A DNA stretch of 64,000 bases from CADEEX01 sp040081555 (GCA_040081555.1 JBEBGG010000002.1:5652-69651), one strand, 5' to 3'; shown: positions 53,747 to 63,669, counted from the stretch's first letter. The notes: generated by a model from the letters alone, not told the origin. Program-made: numbers and translations.

Positions 53747-55405
53747 ATGCCCGCTTCAGAACCGCTTCCGCATTTCGTTGACGACCTTCTCGCGTATCTT
53801 CACGAAACGTACCCGACCCACGCGACGCTCGACGGTGTACACGCGCATGACGACCTCCTGGAGGATCTCAGCCGCCAGGGCGTCGAGCAGAACACGCGTG
53901 CGCTTTCGGGCTACCTGCGTCGCCTCGAAGAGATCGATCGCAGCGGACTGACCGTGACCGAGGCGCTCGAACAACGGATGCTCGTGGCACACCTCCGGGG
54001 GCGGTTGTTCGAGCTCGAAGAGGTGCGAACCTGGGAGCGCAGCCCGCAAATGTACGCCGACGTGCTGGCCACGAATCTTGCCGCACAGGCGCTCTTCACG
54101 CACGCCTCGCCGCCAGATCGCGCCAGACGGGTCCTTTCGAAGCTGCGACAGGTGCCCCGCCTCATCGAGTCAGCGAGAAACAATATCAAGGACCCTCCCG
54201 GCATTTTCGTGAAGGTCGGCATCGAGGCAATGCGCGGCACTCAGAGGTTCATCGACGATGACCTACCGAGAGCATTCTCGAGCGTCGATGACCTGCACTT
54301 GCTGAGCGACTTGGCCGACGCGCAGGAAGAAGCGTCGAAAGCCGTCGGTGGCTACGCCACGCATCTCGAGACCGAGATCGCGCCAAAGGCTCGCGCGTCG
54401 TTTCGCCTGGGACTCAGCAAGTTCGAACAAAAGGTGCGATTCGAAGAAGGCCTGACCACCCCAGTCGACAAATTGCTCGCGATCGCAACCCGCGAGCTAC
54501 AGAAGACCCAAGAGGAGTTCCGCCGCCTCGCTGGTAAGTCCGGCCGCCCCGACCCGCTCGAACTCTGGACCAAGACCAAGGCTGAACATCCTCAGCCAGG
54601 GCAGCTGGTCGGCATGGGTCGTGAGCAGGTGCGGGAATTGCGCACGTTCCTCGAGCGAGAAGGCATCGTCACGGTGCCAGAGGGGGAACCAGTGATCGTG
54701 GCGCCAACGCCGGAGTTCTATCGCTGGTCGTTTGCCAGTATGTGGACGCCGGGTCCATTCGAAAGTAAGCCGGGCCGGGCCTTCTACTACCTAACTGACG
54801 CCGACGCGTCCTGGTCGATCGAGCGGCAACAGGAATACCTCCGCGACTACAACTATCCAACGCTGTGGTCGATCTCAATGCACGAAGTGTTTCCTGGACA
54901 CTTTTTGCACTACCAGCATCTTCGCAAGGTTACGTCAAAGGTCCGCCGCTCGATCCTGTTTGCACCTGGCTCCTTTGTGGAAGGCTGGGCGCACTACTGC
55001 GAGCAGATGATGATCGAGGCTGGCTTCGGCAAGAAGGATCCTGGCGTCAAACTCGGACAGCTCGCCGAAGCGCTCATCCGCCTGGTTCGCTTCATCGTCT
55101 GCATCCGGTTACACACTGAGGATCTCTCAGTCGAGCAAGGTGTCCGCCTCTTTCGCGAGGAAGCATTTATGGAGGAAGCCAGTGCCCGTCGCGAGGCGGA
55201 GCGCGGCACTTTCGATCCGACGTATCTGGTCTACAGCGTCGGCAAACTAATGCTGCTCAAGCTCAGGCAAGACTGCAAGCAGGAGCAGGGAAAGGGATTT
55301 TCCCTGCGCACTTTCCACGACACTCTGCTCGGCAACGGCACTGCGCCGCTGTGGCTGCATCGCCAACTGATGCTCGCCAACGATAGTGGCGACGCACTGG
55401 AGTAG
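53747..55405 (+). CDS. DUF885-family zinc metallopeptidase
   Basis: 552 residues, all helical by appearance, without signal peptide. The metal-binding motif HEVFPGH (residues 379-385) fits the HExxxGH form of DUF885, with a downstream acidic partner region FVEGWAHYCEQMMIEAGF about 35 residues later. PTLWSISMHEVFPGHFLHYQ flanks it. Substrates are undefined. Family members resemble dipeptidyl or carboxypeptidases. The FmdB-like gene follows after 18 bp, suggesting co-transcription. Confidence 0.88.
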   Translation: MPASEPLPHFVDDLLAYLHETYPTHATLDGVHAHDDLLEDLSRQGVEQNTRALSGYLRRLEEIDRSGLTVTEALEQRMLVAHLRGRLFELEEVRTWERSPQMYADVLATNLAAQALFTHASPPDRARRVLSKLRQVPRLIESARNNIKDPPGIFVKVGIEAMRGTQRFIDDDLPRAFSSVDDLHLLSDLADAQEEASKAVGGYATHLETEIAPKARASFRLGLSKFEQKVRFEEGLTTPVDKLLAIATRELQKTQEEFRRLAGKSGRPDPLELWTKTKAEHPQPGQLVGMGREQVRELRTFLEREGIVTVPEGEPVIVAPTPEFYRWSFASMWTPGPFESKPGRAFYYLTDADASWSIERQQEYLRDYNYPTLWSISMHEVFPGHFLHYQHLRKVTSKVRRSILFAPGSFVEGWAHYCEQMMIEAGFGKKDPGVKLGQLAEALIRLVRFIVCIRLHTEDLSVEQGVRLFREEAFMEEASARREAERGTFDPTYLVYSVGKLMLLKLRQDCKQEQGKGFSLRTFHDTLLGNGTAPLWLHRQLMLANDSGDALE

Positions 55406-55423
55406 TTCGAGGATCAGCACATC

Positions 55424-55780
55424 ATGCCTTTGTACGAATACGCGTGCGACGCCCACCAACATCGCTTCGAAGTGATTCAGAAGTTCTCCGACGGGCCAGT
55501 GACCGTTTGTCCGACCTGTGGCAGCAGTGTCCGCAAGCTGATTTCAGCTCCTTCGTTCCAGCTCAAGGGCACCGGCTGGTACATCACCGACTACGCGAAG
55601 AAGGACAGCGGTGGCGAAAGCGCCAAGTCCGAAGGGAAGAACAAGGAAACGGCGACTGTTGTACCCGACAAAAACGAAAAGGCTGAGAAGCCAGAGTCGG
55701 CCGAGAAGACGCGTACCGTTGACAGTGTATCCAAGCCCCCCGCTACACCAGCCGCGAACCCGGACAAGGGCAGTGCCTAG
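55424..55780 (+). CDS. FmdB-family zinc-ribbon protein with charged tail
   Basis: 118 residues. The N-terminal 45 residues form the FmdB/CxxC_CxxC_SSSS ribbon: MPLYEYACDAHQHRFEVIQ and then CPTCGSSVRKLISAPSFQL. The first cysteine site reads C-D-A-H where most members have CxxC, so a histidine may act as metal ligand. The remaining 70 residues are a low-complexity tail rich in K, E, S and P (for example NEKAEKPESAEKT), probably disordered. Function of the family is unclear, possibly regulatory. Same strand as the DUF885 gene. Confidence 0.85.
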   Translation: MPLYEYACDAHQHRFEVIQKFSDGPVTVCPTCGSSVRKLISAPSFQLKGTGWYITDYAKKDSGGESAKSEGKNKETATVVPDKNEKAEKPESAEKTRTVDSVSKPPATPAANPDKGSA

Positions 55781-55815
55781 TGTCCAGCCCCGCCCGGTCG
55801 CGTTTCCGACTCGAC

Positions 55816-56700
55816 CTACCGGCTTATCCCCAGTGAGCGCAGATACGTGGAGAACTTGTCTGCCAAGTCCGGCCTCCGTAGCGCGAAGTAGACCACCGCT
55901 TTCAAGAACCCGAGCTTGTTGCCGGTGTCGTGGCGAACGCCTTTGACTTCGCAGGCATAGATCGGCCGCTGCTTCAAGAGCTCACGCAGGCCATTGGTCA
56001 ACTGAATCTCGCCAGTGCGGTCGCTCTTGGTCGCGGCCAGAGCCGTGAAAACATCTGGCGTGAGGACGTATCGCCCAATAATAGCTAGGTCAGACGGGGC
56101 TTCGTGCTTTGGCGGCTTCTCGACGAGGTCGACAACCTGATAGACGCCAGGCCCGAGATCGACCGTGGAATCGATAGCGATGACGCCGTAGTTCGAGATC
56201 TCGTCTTTCGGTACACGCTCGACAAGCAACACTGGACCCTGCACGCGGTTGTAAACGTCGATCATTTGCTTAAGCGCCGGCGGGTCGGCATCGATCACAT
56301 CGTCGGCCAAGATGACGGCAAACGGTTCATCGCCAACCAGAGCTTCGGCGACCAGAACGGCGTGGCCAAGGCCGAGCGGCTCGCCCTGCCGCACATACGC
56401 AAAGTGAATCAAACTTGAGATCTTCCGAATCTCCTCGAGCTGTTCTGTCTTGCCGCGTGCTTCAAGGAACGTCTCGAGTTCTACCGAGACGTCGAAGTGA
56501 TCTTCGATCGCGTTCTTGCCGCGCCCGGTGACCAAAATGATGTTGTTGACGCCTGAAGCCACCGCCTCTTCCACGCCGTACTGGATGATCGGCTTGTCGA
56601 CCAGCGGCAGCATTTCTTTGGGCTGCGCTTTGGTGGCTGGAAGAAACCTGGTGCCGAGGCCGGCGGCGGGGAAGACAGCCTTGCGAATACTCTGACTCAC
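55816..56700 (-). CDS. galU: UTP-glucose-1-phosphate uridylyltransferase GalU
   Basis: 294 residues from GTG 56700. Motifs: KAVFPAAGLGTRFLPATKAQ, KEMLPLVDKPIIQYGVEEA, GRGKNAIEDHFD, QGEPLGLGHAVL and FAVILADDVID, then IGRYVLTP and KGVRHDTGNKLGFL. It supplies UDP-glucose for surface glycans. The reading frame continues 134 codons upstream over the divergent serS gene. The GTG chosen is adjacent to the first conserved residues and leaves a 57-bp divergent gap. Confidence 0.93.
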   Translation of the reverse strand: MSQSIRKAVFPAAGLGTRFLPATKAQPKEMLPLVDKPIIQYGVEEAVASGVNNIILVTGRGKNAIEDHFDVSVELETFLEARGKTEQLEEIRKISSLIHFAYVRQGEPLGLGHAVLVAEALVGDEPFAVILADDVIDADPPALKQMIDVYNRVQGPVLLVERVPKDEISNYGVIAIDSTVDLGPGVYQVVDLVEKPPKHEAPSDLAIIGRYVLTPDVFTALAATKSDRTGEIQLTNGLRELLKQRPIYACEVKGVRHDTGNKLGFLKAVVYFALRRPDLADKFSTYLRSLGISR

Positions 56701-56757
56701 GCGGCGATCGTAGCAGAACTCTTCTGAAGCGGAATATACAATGGAACCCGAGGTTGC

Positions 56758-58047
56758 ATGCTCGATCCCGCTTTCGTGAGAGACCAAATTGAAGTGGTGC
56801 GCAACGGCCTGCGCAGCCGCGGTATGGACCCCGACAAGGCGCTCGAAGAGATTGCCACGCTCGAGACGATACGGCGCCGACTCATTCCTGAAATGGAGGG
56901 ACTCAAGCGGCTGCAGAACACCTCGGGTGACGAGGTGGCGCGCGCCAAGCGCCAAGGGCTCGATACGGCGCCGATCCAGGATGCTGGCCGCCAGCGGAAC
57001 CAGCAGATCAAACAGCTGACCATTCAGCTCGACGGGATCGAACATCAGCGTGAACAGGCGCTGCTGCAACTGCCGAACCTGCCTCACAGCTCGGTACCGC
57101 ACGGAGTCTCAGCCGACGACAACCTTGAAGTCCGTCGCCACGGAGTACCGAGGCCGTTCGACTTTGAGCCGCAGGCGCACTGGGATCTCGGACCCGCGCT
57201 CGGCATCCTCGACTTCGAGCGAGGAACCAAGGTGGCGGGCGCCCGATTCACGGTGCTGAGTGGCGCGGGCGCCCGGTTGGAGCGAGCGCTCATCAACTTC
57301 ATGCTGGACCTTCACACCACTGAGCACGGCTATCGCGAGATGGAGCCGCCGTTCATGGTGAACCGCGCATCGCTCACCGGCACCGGCAATTTGCCGAAGT
57401 TCGAGGCCGATCTCTTCAAGATTGCCGGCGACTGGGACTTATTCCTTGTACCGACCGCTGAGGTGCCGCTGACAAACCTGCACCGCGGAGAAATTCTTGA
57501 CGGGCGATCGTTACCGATTCTGTACACCGCGTACACCCCTTGCTTTCGGAGCGAGGCCGGCTCGTATGGCCAGGATGTTCGCGGCCTCATCCGCCAGCAT
57601 CAGTTCGACAAGGTCGAACTCGTCAAGTTCACAACGGCCGAGCACTCGTACGACGAACACGAGAAGCTGACTCTGAATGCGGAAGAAGTACTGAAGCGAC
57701 TTGAGCTGCCGTATCGCACAATGCTCCTGTGCACAGGCGACATGGGCTTCGCATCAGCCAAGACGTATGACATAGAAGTGTGGCTGCCGAGCCAGAAGAC
57801 CTATCGCGAGATCTCATCGTGCAGCAACTGCGAAGCGTTCCAGGCACGTCGGGCGAACATCAAGTATCGCCCCGGCGGTAGCGGCAAGGCGGAGTACGCG
57901 CACACGCTCAACGGCTCCGGCTTGGCGGTTGGCCGGACACTCATCGCAATCCTCGAGAACTATCAGCAGAAGGACGGCAGCGTGACCATTCCCAGCGTCC
58001 TGCGCCCCTACATGGGTGGGCTCTCGGAGATCAAGAACCTCACATAG
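56758..58047 (+). CDS. serS: Seryl-tRNA synthetase
   Basis: 429 residues. N-terminal coiled-coil arm (about 30-110) contacts the long variable arm of tRNA-Ser. Class II motifs are present: motif 2 FRSEAGSYGQDVRGLIRQHQ and motif 3 NGSGLAVGRTLIAILENYQ, with VPTAEVPLTNLH between. The N-terminus MLDPAFVRDQIEVV fits the family. A tRNA-Ser gene lies 283 bp downstream on the opposite strand. Confidence 0.97.
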   Translation: MLDPAFVRDQIEVVRNGLRSRGMDPDKALEEIATLETIRRRLIPEMEGLKRLQNTSGDEVARAKRQGLDTAPIQDAGRQRNQQIKQLTIQLDGIEHQREQALLQLPNLPHSSVPHGVSADDNLEVRRHGVPRPFDFEPQAHWDLGPALGILDFERGTKVAGARFTVLSGAGARLERALINFMLDLHTTEHGYREMEPPFMVNRASLTGTGNLPKFEADLFKIAGDWDLFLVPTAEVPLTNLHRGEILDGRSLPILYTAYTPCFRSEAGSYGQDVRGLIRQHQFDKVELVKFTTAEHSYDEHEKLTLNAEEVLKRLELPYRTMLLCTGDMGFASAKTYDIEVWLPSQKTYREISSCSNCEAFQARRANIKYRPGGSGKAEYAHTLNGSGLAVGRTLIAILENYQQKDGSVTIPSVLRPYMGGLSEIKNLT

Positions 58048-58329
58048 GACTGCGGGTACGTCCTGACATTGCTCTCCAGCGCTGTCGGTGATGTTCGCGC
58101 GCGAGGCGACGCCGCCAATCCTCGGCTCAACGAGGCGGGGCGTCGCATAGGCCAGACTGACTTCAGACCGAGCTCCTGCGCGCGGCCCTCCTGGCGGTGG
58201 TGCCGGCGCGTCTTGGTAGCCGCAGCCGGGCGTCGGCCGCTCGAGCGTGGTGCGTCGGTTGGGTGGCCTACTCGCGACGACCTTTGGGATGTCTCGCCAG
58301 AGGACCGGACGCTGACGAAGGCGGGAATC
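58048..58329. other. 282-bp gap between serS and tRNA-Ser
   Basis: No coding sequence, repeat or hairpin of note was recognised. Open frames here are antisense continuations. It would contain the tail of the tRNA transcript and any serS terminator, but no stem with a T tract was seen. Confidence 0.4.
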
Positions 58330-58419
<90 letters not shown>

Positions 58420-58537
58420 GCGCGCCCTCATTCTACCGGTGCCACGAAGGAAAGCAGAAGCCCCACTGTGAGCCCGTCTACCCCGTAGCGGTCGCATAGG
58501 GTGCGCACACGCACCGCTGGCGGTAGTCTTAACATCC

Positions 58538-59773
58538 ATGTCGTCCGTTCTTGACCGCTTCCTGCGCTACGTGCGCATCGACACACAGTCTCGCGAAGAC
58601 AGCGACACCTACCCGAGCACTCCTGGCCAGCTCGATCTGCTGCGGCGGCTGGTTCGCGAGTTGACCGAGATCGGTGCGGACGATGTGACGATGGATGCGA
58701 ATGGCTATGTGTTTGCGACCATTCCCGCGACATCGCCGAAGGTGGCCGTGCCGACGATCGGGTTTGTGGCACATGTGGACACCTCGCCTGAGATGACCGG
58801 ACGGGACGTAGCGCCCATCGTCCATCGAAACTACCAGGGACAGGATCTGGTGTTGCCTGACGATCCGACGGCGGTTATACGCCTCGCCGACAATCCAGCC
58901 CTTGCGGAACAATTTGGCAACGACATTGTGACTGCGTCTGGTAGAACGCTGCTCGGGGCTGACAACAAGGCGGGGGTCGCCGAGATTGTCTCCGCAGCGG
59001 CGTACCTCGTGGCGCACCCCGAAATCTTGCATGGGCCAATCCGCATCGGTTTTACTCCGGACGAAGAAGTGGGCGCGGGCACCAGGCATTTCGACGTCGC
59101 GGCATTCGGCGCGCGCTATGCCTACACGATGGACGGTGAAACGCGCGGCGAACTCGAAACCGAAAGCTTCTCCGCAGACGCGATGACCATCGCATTCCAA
59201 GGGTTCAACACCCATCCTGGCTACGCCAAAGGCAAGATGGTCAACGCAATAAAGGTGGCTGCAGACTTCATCAACCGGCTGCCACACAGTGAGCTATCGC
59301 CGGAGAATACCGCGGGTTACGACGGCTACGTGCATCCCTATGTACTGAATGCGGCGGTCGACCGCACGACCGTGAAGTTGCTGATTCGCGACTTCACGAC
59401 GAGCGGGCTCACGGGCAAGGCCGAGATGCTGCGTCGTATCGCGGCGGACACGGTGGGAGCTTGGCCCGGCGCCTCATACGAGGCCACCATCGAGGAGTCC
59501 TATCGCAACATGAAAGAGGTCATCGACAAGCACCCGGTCGTGGCTGATTACGCGCGGGAGGCGATTCGCCGCTGCGGACTGCCGCTTCGCGAGCGACCGA
59601 TTCGGGGCGGCACGGATGGCTGCCGACTGTCGTTTATGGGGCTGCCGACGCCGAATATCTTTGCCGGCGAACACAACTTTCACTCCCGGCTTGAGTGGGT
59701 GTCTGTCCAGGACATGGAGAAGGCCGTCGAAGTCATCGTCCAGCTGGCGCGGGTCTGGGAAGAACGGAGCTGA
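58538..59773 (+). CDS. pepT: Peptidase T (tripeptide aminopeptidase)
   Basis: 411 residues, the usual PepT length. M20B metal-site motifs: GFVAHVDTSPEMTG, LLGADNKAGVAEI, IGFTPDEEVGAGT, YTMDGETRGELETESFSAD and, near the end, RGGTDGCRLSFMGLPTPNIF and EHNFHSRLEWV. It cleaves N-terminal residues from tripeptides in the cytoplasm. Its start is 118 bp from the tRNA-Ser gene on the opposite strand. Confidence 0.95.
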   Translation: MSSVLDRFLRYVRIDTQSREDSDTYPSTPGQLDLLRRLVRELTEIGADDVTMDANGYVFATIPATSPKVAVPTIGFVAHVDTSPEMTGRDVAPIVHRNYQGQDLVLPDDPTAVIRLADNPALAEQFGNDIVTASGRTLLGADNKAGVAEIVSAAAYLVAHPEILHGPIRIGFTPDEEVGAGTRHFDVAAFGARYAYTMDGETRGELETESFSADAMTIAFQGFNTHPGYAKGKMVNAIKVAADFINRLPHSELSPENTAGYDGYVHPYVLNAAVDRTTVKLLIRDFTTSGLTGKAEMLRRIAADTVGAWPGASYEATIEESYRNMKEVIDKHPVVADYAREAIRRCGLPLRERPIRGGTDGCRLSFMGLPTPNIFAGEHNFHSRLEWVSVQDMEKAVEVIVQLARVWEERS

Positions 59774-59938
59774 GCGCGCCGCCGCCTTGGAGTAGATAGC
59801 GTGAGGGTGCCGCTGTTCAACGGTGGCAGGTCCAACGGTTCACCGAACGGTGGACGATTGGTATCCGGGAGTCCGGTGTCATTCCCGCGCAGCGCCGTGC
59901 ACGGCGCCCCGGGGCTCCTGTGTTACCGTGAAATCGAC

Positions 59939-62635
59939 GTGTCAATCATTCGGCGCTGTCTTCGCGCGATCGCTCCTGCCATCGCTTTCCTGTTGAGTGC
60001 CGCCGTCGCCGCGCGCGGCCAGCCCATGACGGGCAGCATCAAAGGCACAATCAAAACCTCGACAGATGCTGTGCTGGCGGGCGCCACCGTGCAGGTCCGC
60101 AATGAGACGGTGAACCTGCAGCGCACGGCCACGACTGACGAAGACGGCACCTACAGTGTCGAGAATCTCCCCGTGCAGGGTGTCTACCAAGTGCAGGTCG
60201 ACGTCTCCGGCTTCGCGAGGGTCATTCAACGGGGCGTGTCGCTCACCGGCGTTGCCCAGGCAACGGTTGACTTCGTGATGCGCGCAGCGACGGCTGAAAC
60301 GCTGGTGGTCACGGGACGTGTCTTGACGACGCTCGAAACCGATCGATCGACGATCCAGCAGACGGTAGGCGAAGCACTGGTGCATACCCTGCCGATGGCG
60401 CGCCGCGACTTCATCACCTTGGCTTCGCTCACGCCGGGCTTCACAGGTAATCCGAATTACCCGAATGCCCAGGGGCAGCTCTACTGGGGCAACAACGTGA
60501 TGGTCGACGGGGCGAGCCACTACTCGAAGTGGCGTGGTGCCGCTCGTACGTTCTATTCGGGCTATCCACTCGAGGCGATCAAGGAAGTGCAGGTACTGAC
60601 CAGCCAGTTCTCCGCAGAGTACGGTGAGTCGCTGGCGTCGATCACCAGCGCCGTGACCAACTCGGGCACCAACGATCTGCAGGGCTCCGCGCTGCTCTTC
60701 TCGCAGACGACCGTGTTCAACGACATACCAGCCTTTACGCCGGAGCGCGCGCCCTTCGGATTGCAGCGTTTCGGCGCGACGCTTGGCGGGCCGCTGGTAA
60801 AGGACCGCTCACACTTCTTTGTCAGCTACGAGGGCCGGCGTCAGCGCGGGCACGCTGTGGTGACCTCGCCGTCTGTGAGCGGCGCGCTCACGGCGAACAA
60901 CGAAGACGAGCACCTGTTCTTTGCCAAGCTCGATCACAAGACCAGCATTCGCGATCTGTGGTCGCTGCGCTACAACGGTCAACGCTTTCGCTGGCGCGAT
61001 GAGCCGGGAGGCCTCTCCCTCGCGGGCGTCGGTGTGCAAGTGAAAGACGACGTCCACACCGCACTGGTGTCGGGCACCCGTCTCCTTTCAGACGTCGCGT
61101 TGAATCAGGTTCGGGTGCAGTTTGCCCGCTACACGGATCTAAAGACTGATCTCCAGCCAGGCGTCTACGTCCAGCGCAACGGCTATTCGATCGAGGGTGG
61201 TCTGCTGGGCCAGCACGGCCTTGGAGCTACGCCGGAGGATACGTTCGAAGTGATCGACACGCTTTCGTACCGAGCGTCCGAGCACGCGTTGAAATTTGGC
61301 GGTGGCGTCAAGTACGTCACTGCACACAACGAGACCCTGCCCTACAGCTACGGCGCCTATTTCTTTGGTGGCCCGCCGAATCTGTTCCCGAAGCCCTTCG
61401 CCTACACGCAGGGAGTTGCGGCGTCTGAGGCGCAGTCGTCTGTCGACCCCAAGAGCTTCTCGAGCTACCTGTTCGCACAGGACAGCTGGCGTTTGGGCAA
61501 AGAGCTTACGTTGAACGCCGGCGTGCGGTACGACGTTGAGAGCATCCAGAACATCACAGGCTTCGACGTGCCGGCGGACCGGAACAACCTGCAGCCGCGC
61601 GTGGGACTGGCTTGGGAAGTAGTGCCTGGGACGACCGTGGTGCGCGCCGGAACCGGCATTTACAACCAGCAGCATCTACTGTTCTACATCAACAAAGTGC
61701 AACTCGAGGGAGCCGGAGGTACGTCCGTGATCAACCTCGCCCCCGAGTCGCCGCTGTTCCCGACCTTCCCGAATGCGCTGCCCGCGTCGATCATCTCCCA
61801 GCTGCCCCGCGATATCCAACGCTTGGCACCGGAGTTCAAGAATCCGTATTCGTTGCAGGCCACGGCGGGTGTTGAGCATCTGTTTCCCCGCAGTCTCGTG
61901 CTCAGTGCAGATTGGGTGTATCTGCGGGGGCACGACCTGATGAGCCTAATCGATGCCAACGCCCCGGCGAGTCTGGAAAAGCCGGCGACGCGCACCGTCG
62001 CGCAGGCTGACGTCACGCGTCCGATCGCGCCGACACCTGGGGGAGTCCGCAAGATTCTCGAGCTGGGCAATGAGGGCGAGAGCTGGTACCGGGCGCTTCA
62101 GCTAAAGGCCAACAAGACAACGGGGCGATTGCAGATGGCGGCTGCCTACACCTGGGGACATGCCGACGATCAGGCCAATTACGTCCTCCCCGAAGACAGC
62201 CGGAACCTAGCCGGGGAAAAAGCCCGTGCCGATACAGATGTCAGGCACAATCTGACGGTGGGGTTCACTTGGCAGATACCGGCTTCCCGTCCAATTCTGA
62301 ACGGCGTGGTGTTTTCTGGGGTCGGTGGCTTTCACAGCGGGCACCCATACACAGTGACGTGGGGTGACGATCGGAACGGCACTAGCCAGGGCGACGCGCG
62401 GCCGGGGTTGCGGAATACCTTCACGACCAGTGCGTACAAGAACGTCGACCTGTCACTTGCGCGGCGGTTTCGAGTCGGTCGGCAGGCGATTGAGGGACGC
62501 ATCGAAGCATTCAACGTGCTGAGCGCGGTGAACTACGACCAGTTCGAGGGCAATCTGAACTCATCATTGTATGGTCGTCCCCTCACGGCCTTTCCGAGGC
62601 GGCGCATCCAGTTTGGGGCAATCGCCAGGTTCTGA
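59939..62635 (+). CDS. TonB-dependent receptor with N-terminal carboxypeptidase-regulatory-like domain
   Basis: 898 residues from GTG 59939, which is immediately followed by a signal peptide (IAPAIAFLLSAAVAARG). The frame opens 46 codons upstream, but that part lacks secretion features. A carboxypeptidase-regulatory-like beta-sandwich follows (GSIKGTIKTSTDAVLAGATV, then DEDGTYSVENLPVQGVYQV). Next is a plug domain (LVVTGRVLTTLETDR and YPLEAIKEVQVLTSQFSAEY) and a beta-barrel ending in phenylalanine (FGAIARF), as required for BAM insertion. This Oar-like architecture is abundant in Acidobacteriota. The ligand is unknown. Its TGA overlaps the phosphoesterase ATG. Confidence 0.88.
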   Translation: MSIIRRCLRAIAPAIAFLLSAAVAARGQPMTGSIKGTIKTSTDAVLAGATVQVRNETVNLQRTATTDEDGTYSVENLPVQGVYQVQVDVSGFARVIQRGVSLTGVAQATVDFVMRAATAETLVVTGRVLTTLETDRSTIQQTVGEALVHTLPMARRDFITLASLTPGFTGNPNYPNAQGQLYWGNNVMVDGASHYSKWRGAARTFYSGYPLEAIKEVQVLTSQFSAEYGESLASITSAVTNSGTNDLQGSALLFSQTTVFNDIPAFTPERAPFGLQRFGATLGGPLVKDRSHFFVSYEGRRQRGHAVVTSPSVSGALTANNEDEHLFFAKLDHKTSIRDLWSLRYNGQRFRWRDEPGGLSLAGVGVQVKDDVHTALVSGTRLLSDVALNQVRVQFARYTDLKTDLQPGVYVQRNGYSIEGGLLGQHGLGATPEDTFEVIDTLSYRASEHALKFGGGVKYVTAHNETLPYSYGAYFFGGPPNLFPKPFAYTQGVAASEAQSSVDPKSFSSYLFAQDSWRLGKELTLNAGVRYDVESIQNITGFDVPADRNNLQPRVGLAWEVVPGTTVVRAGTGIYNQQHLLFYINKVQLEGAGGTSVINLAPESPLFPTFPNALPASIISQLPRDIQRLAPEFKNPYSLQATAGVEHLFPRSLVLSADWVYLRGHDLMSLIDANAPASLEKPATRTVAQADVTRPIAPTPGGVRKILELGNEGESWYRALQLKANKTTGRLQMAAAYTWGHADDQANYVLPEDSRNLAGEKARADTDVRHNLTVGFTWQIPASRPILNGVVFSGVGGFHSGHPYTVTWGDDRNGTSQGDARPGLRNTFTTSAYKNVDLSLARRFRVGRQAIEGRIEAFNVLSAVNYDQFEGNLNSSLYGRPLTAFPRRRIQFGAIARF

Positions 62636-63624
62636 TGCAGACGCGATCGACCCATCCGCTGTCGTGGGCGGCGTTTCTCGGACGCGCCGCGGGAGTTGCG
62701 GTGTGCTTGCTGGTGCTGCAGCAGTGCAGCAAACCCACCGGCGGCACAACGGGGCCGAGCCCTAACCCGTCGACGCAGCAGCCGCCGACGACAACGACCC
62801 CTACGCCGACGGTGCCCGGACCGCAGACGTTGGTTGGCGCTGGTGATATCGCAGTCTGCGACGGTAGCGAGGACGCCAAGAGCGCCGATGCGACCGCCAG
62901 GCTACTTGATGGGATCGGCGGAACGGTCTTCACCCTCGGAGACAACGCCTACCCGAATGGATCACGCGAGAACTATCAGTGCTACAACCGAACATGGGGT
63001 CGCCATAAGGACCGCACCAGGCCGTCCCTTGGTAACCACGATTACTTCGATTCCGCAGTCGCCAAGCCTTATTTCGAATACTTCGGTACTAACGCCGGTG
63101 CAGCCGGTCAGGGCTACTACAGTTACGACCTTGGTGGATGGCACATCTTGGTGCTCAACAGTGGCGATACCAGCCTGATTGCTAGCGGAGCGCAAGACGC
63201 GTGGATTCGCCAGGATCTGGCCGCCAATGCCACCACCAAGTGCACGTTGGCCTACTGGCATCACCCGCTGTTTTCATCAGGCAAGAATGGAAATATCGGC
63301 TACGTGCACTCCATGTACAAGTTGTTGTACGACGCTAACGTGGATGTAGTGCTGAACGGGCATGACCATTCGTACGAGCGGTTTGCGGAGCAGTCGCCGG
63401 ACGGGCGCCGTGAAGACCACCGCGGTATCCGTGAGTTTGTCGTCGGAACGGGTGGCTTTCACTTCTACAACTTCCTAACGACGCTGCCAAACAGTCAGAA
63501 GCAGGTCACCGGCCAGGGGTCGACCGGGGTGCTTAAACTGATCCTCAGCGCCGATAGCTACACGTGGGAATTCATCACTACCGGAATGGGCGTCCAGGAT
63601 TCCGGCGCCTGGCCATGTCACTAG
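62635..63624 (+). CDS. Exported calcineurin-like metallophosphoesterase (purple-acid-phosphatase-like)
   Basis: 329 residues. A hydrophobic N-terminal signal ends in VLQQC, a possible but atypical lipobox because Q sits at -1. A Pro/Thr-rich linker (about 35-60) follows, then the catalytic fold with all metal motifs: GAGDIAVCD, LGDNAYPNG, LGNHDYF, WHHPLF and NGHDHSYERF. It should hydrolyse phosphate esters outside the cytoplasm. ATG overlaps the TonB-receptor stop as TGATG, implying coupled production. Substrate is not predictable. Confidence 0.88.
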   Translation: MQTRSTHPLSWAAFLGRAAGVAVCLLVLQQCSKPTGGTTGPSPNPSTQQPPTTTTPTPTVPGPQTLVGAGDIAVCDGSEDAKSADATARLLDGIGGTVFTLGDNAYPNGSRENYQCYNRTWGRHKDRTRPSLGNHDYFDSAVAKPYFEYFGTNAGAAGQGYYSYDLGGWHILVLNSGDTSLIASGAQDAWIRQDLAANATTKCTLAYWHHPLFSSGKNGNIGYVHSMYKLLYDANVDVVLNGHDHSYERFAEQSPDGRREDHRGIREFVVGTGGFHFYNFLTTLPNSQKQVTGQGSTGVLKLILSADSYTWEFITTGMGVQDSGAWPCH

Positions 63625-63669
63625 CAGGGAGCGCGTCCTCGGCACCGCTGATGTATAGTGCCGCGAGTT

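Noticed and set aside
56701..57102. 134-codon upstream extension of the galU reading frame
   Set aside because: It lies antisense to serS, has no family similarity, and the GalU conserved region begins right after GTG 56700. High GC leaves such frames open by chance.
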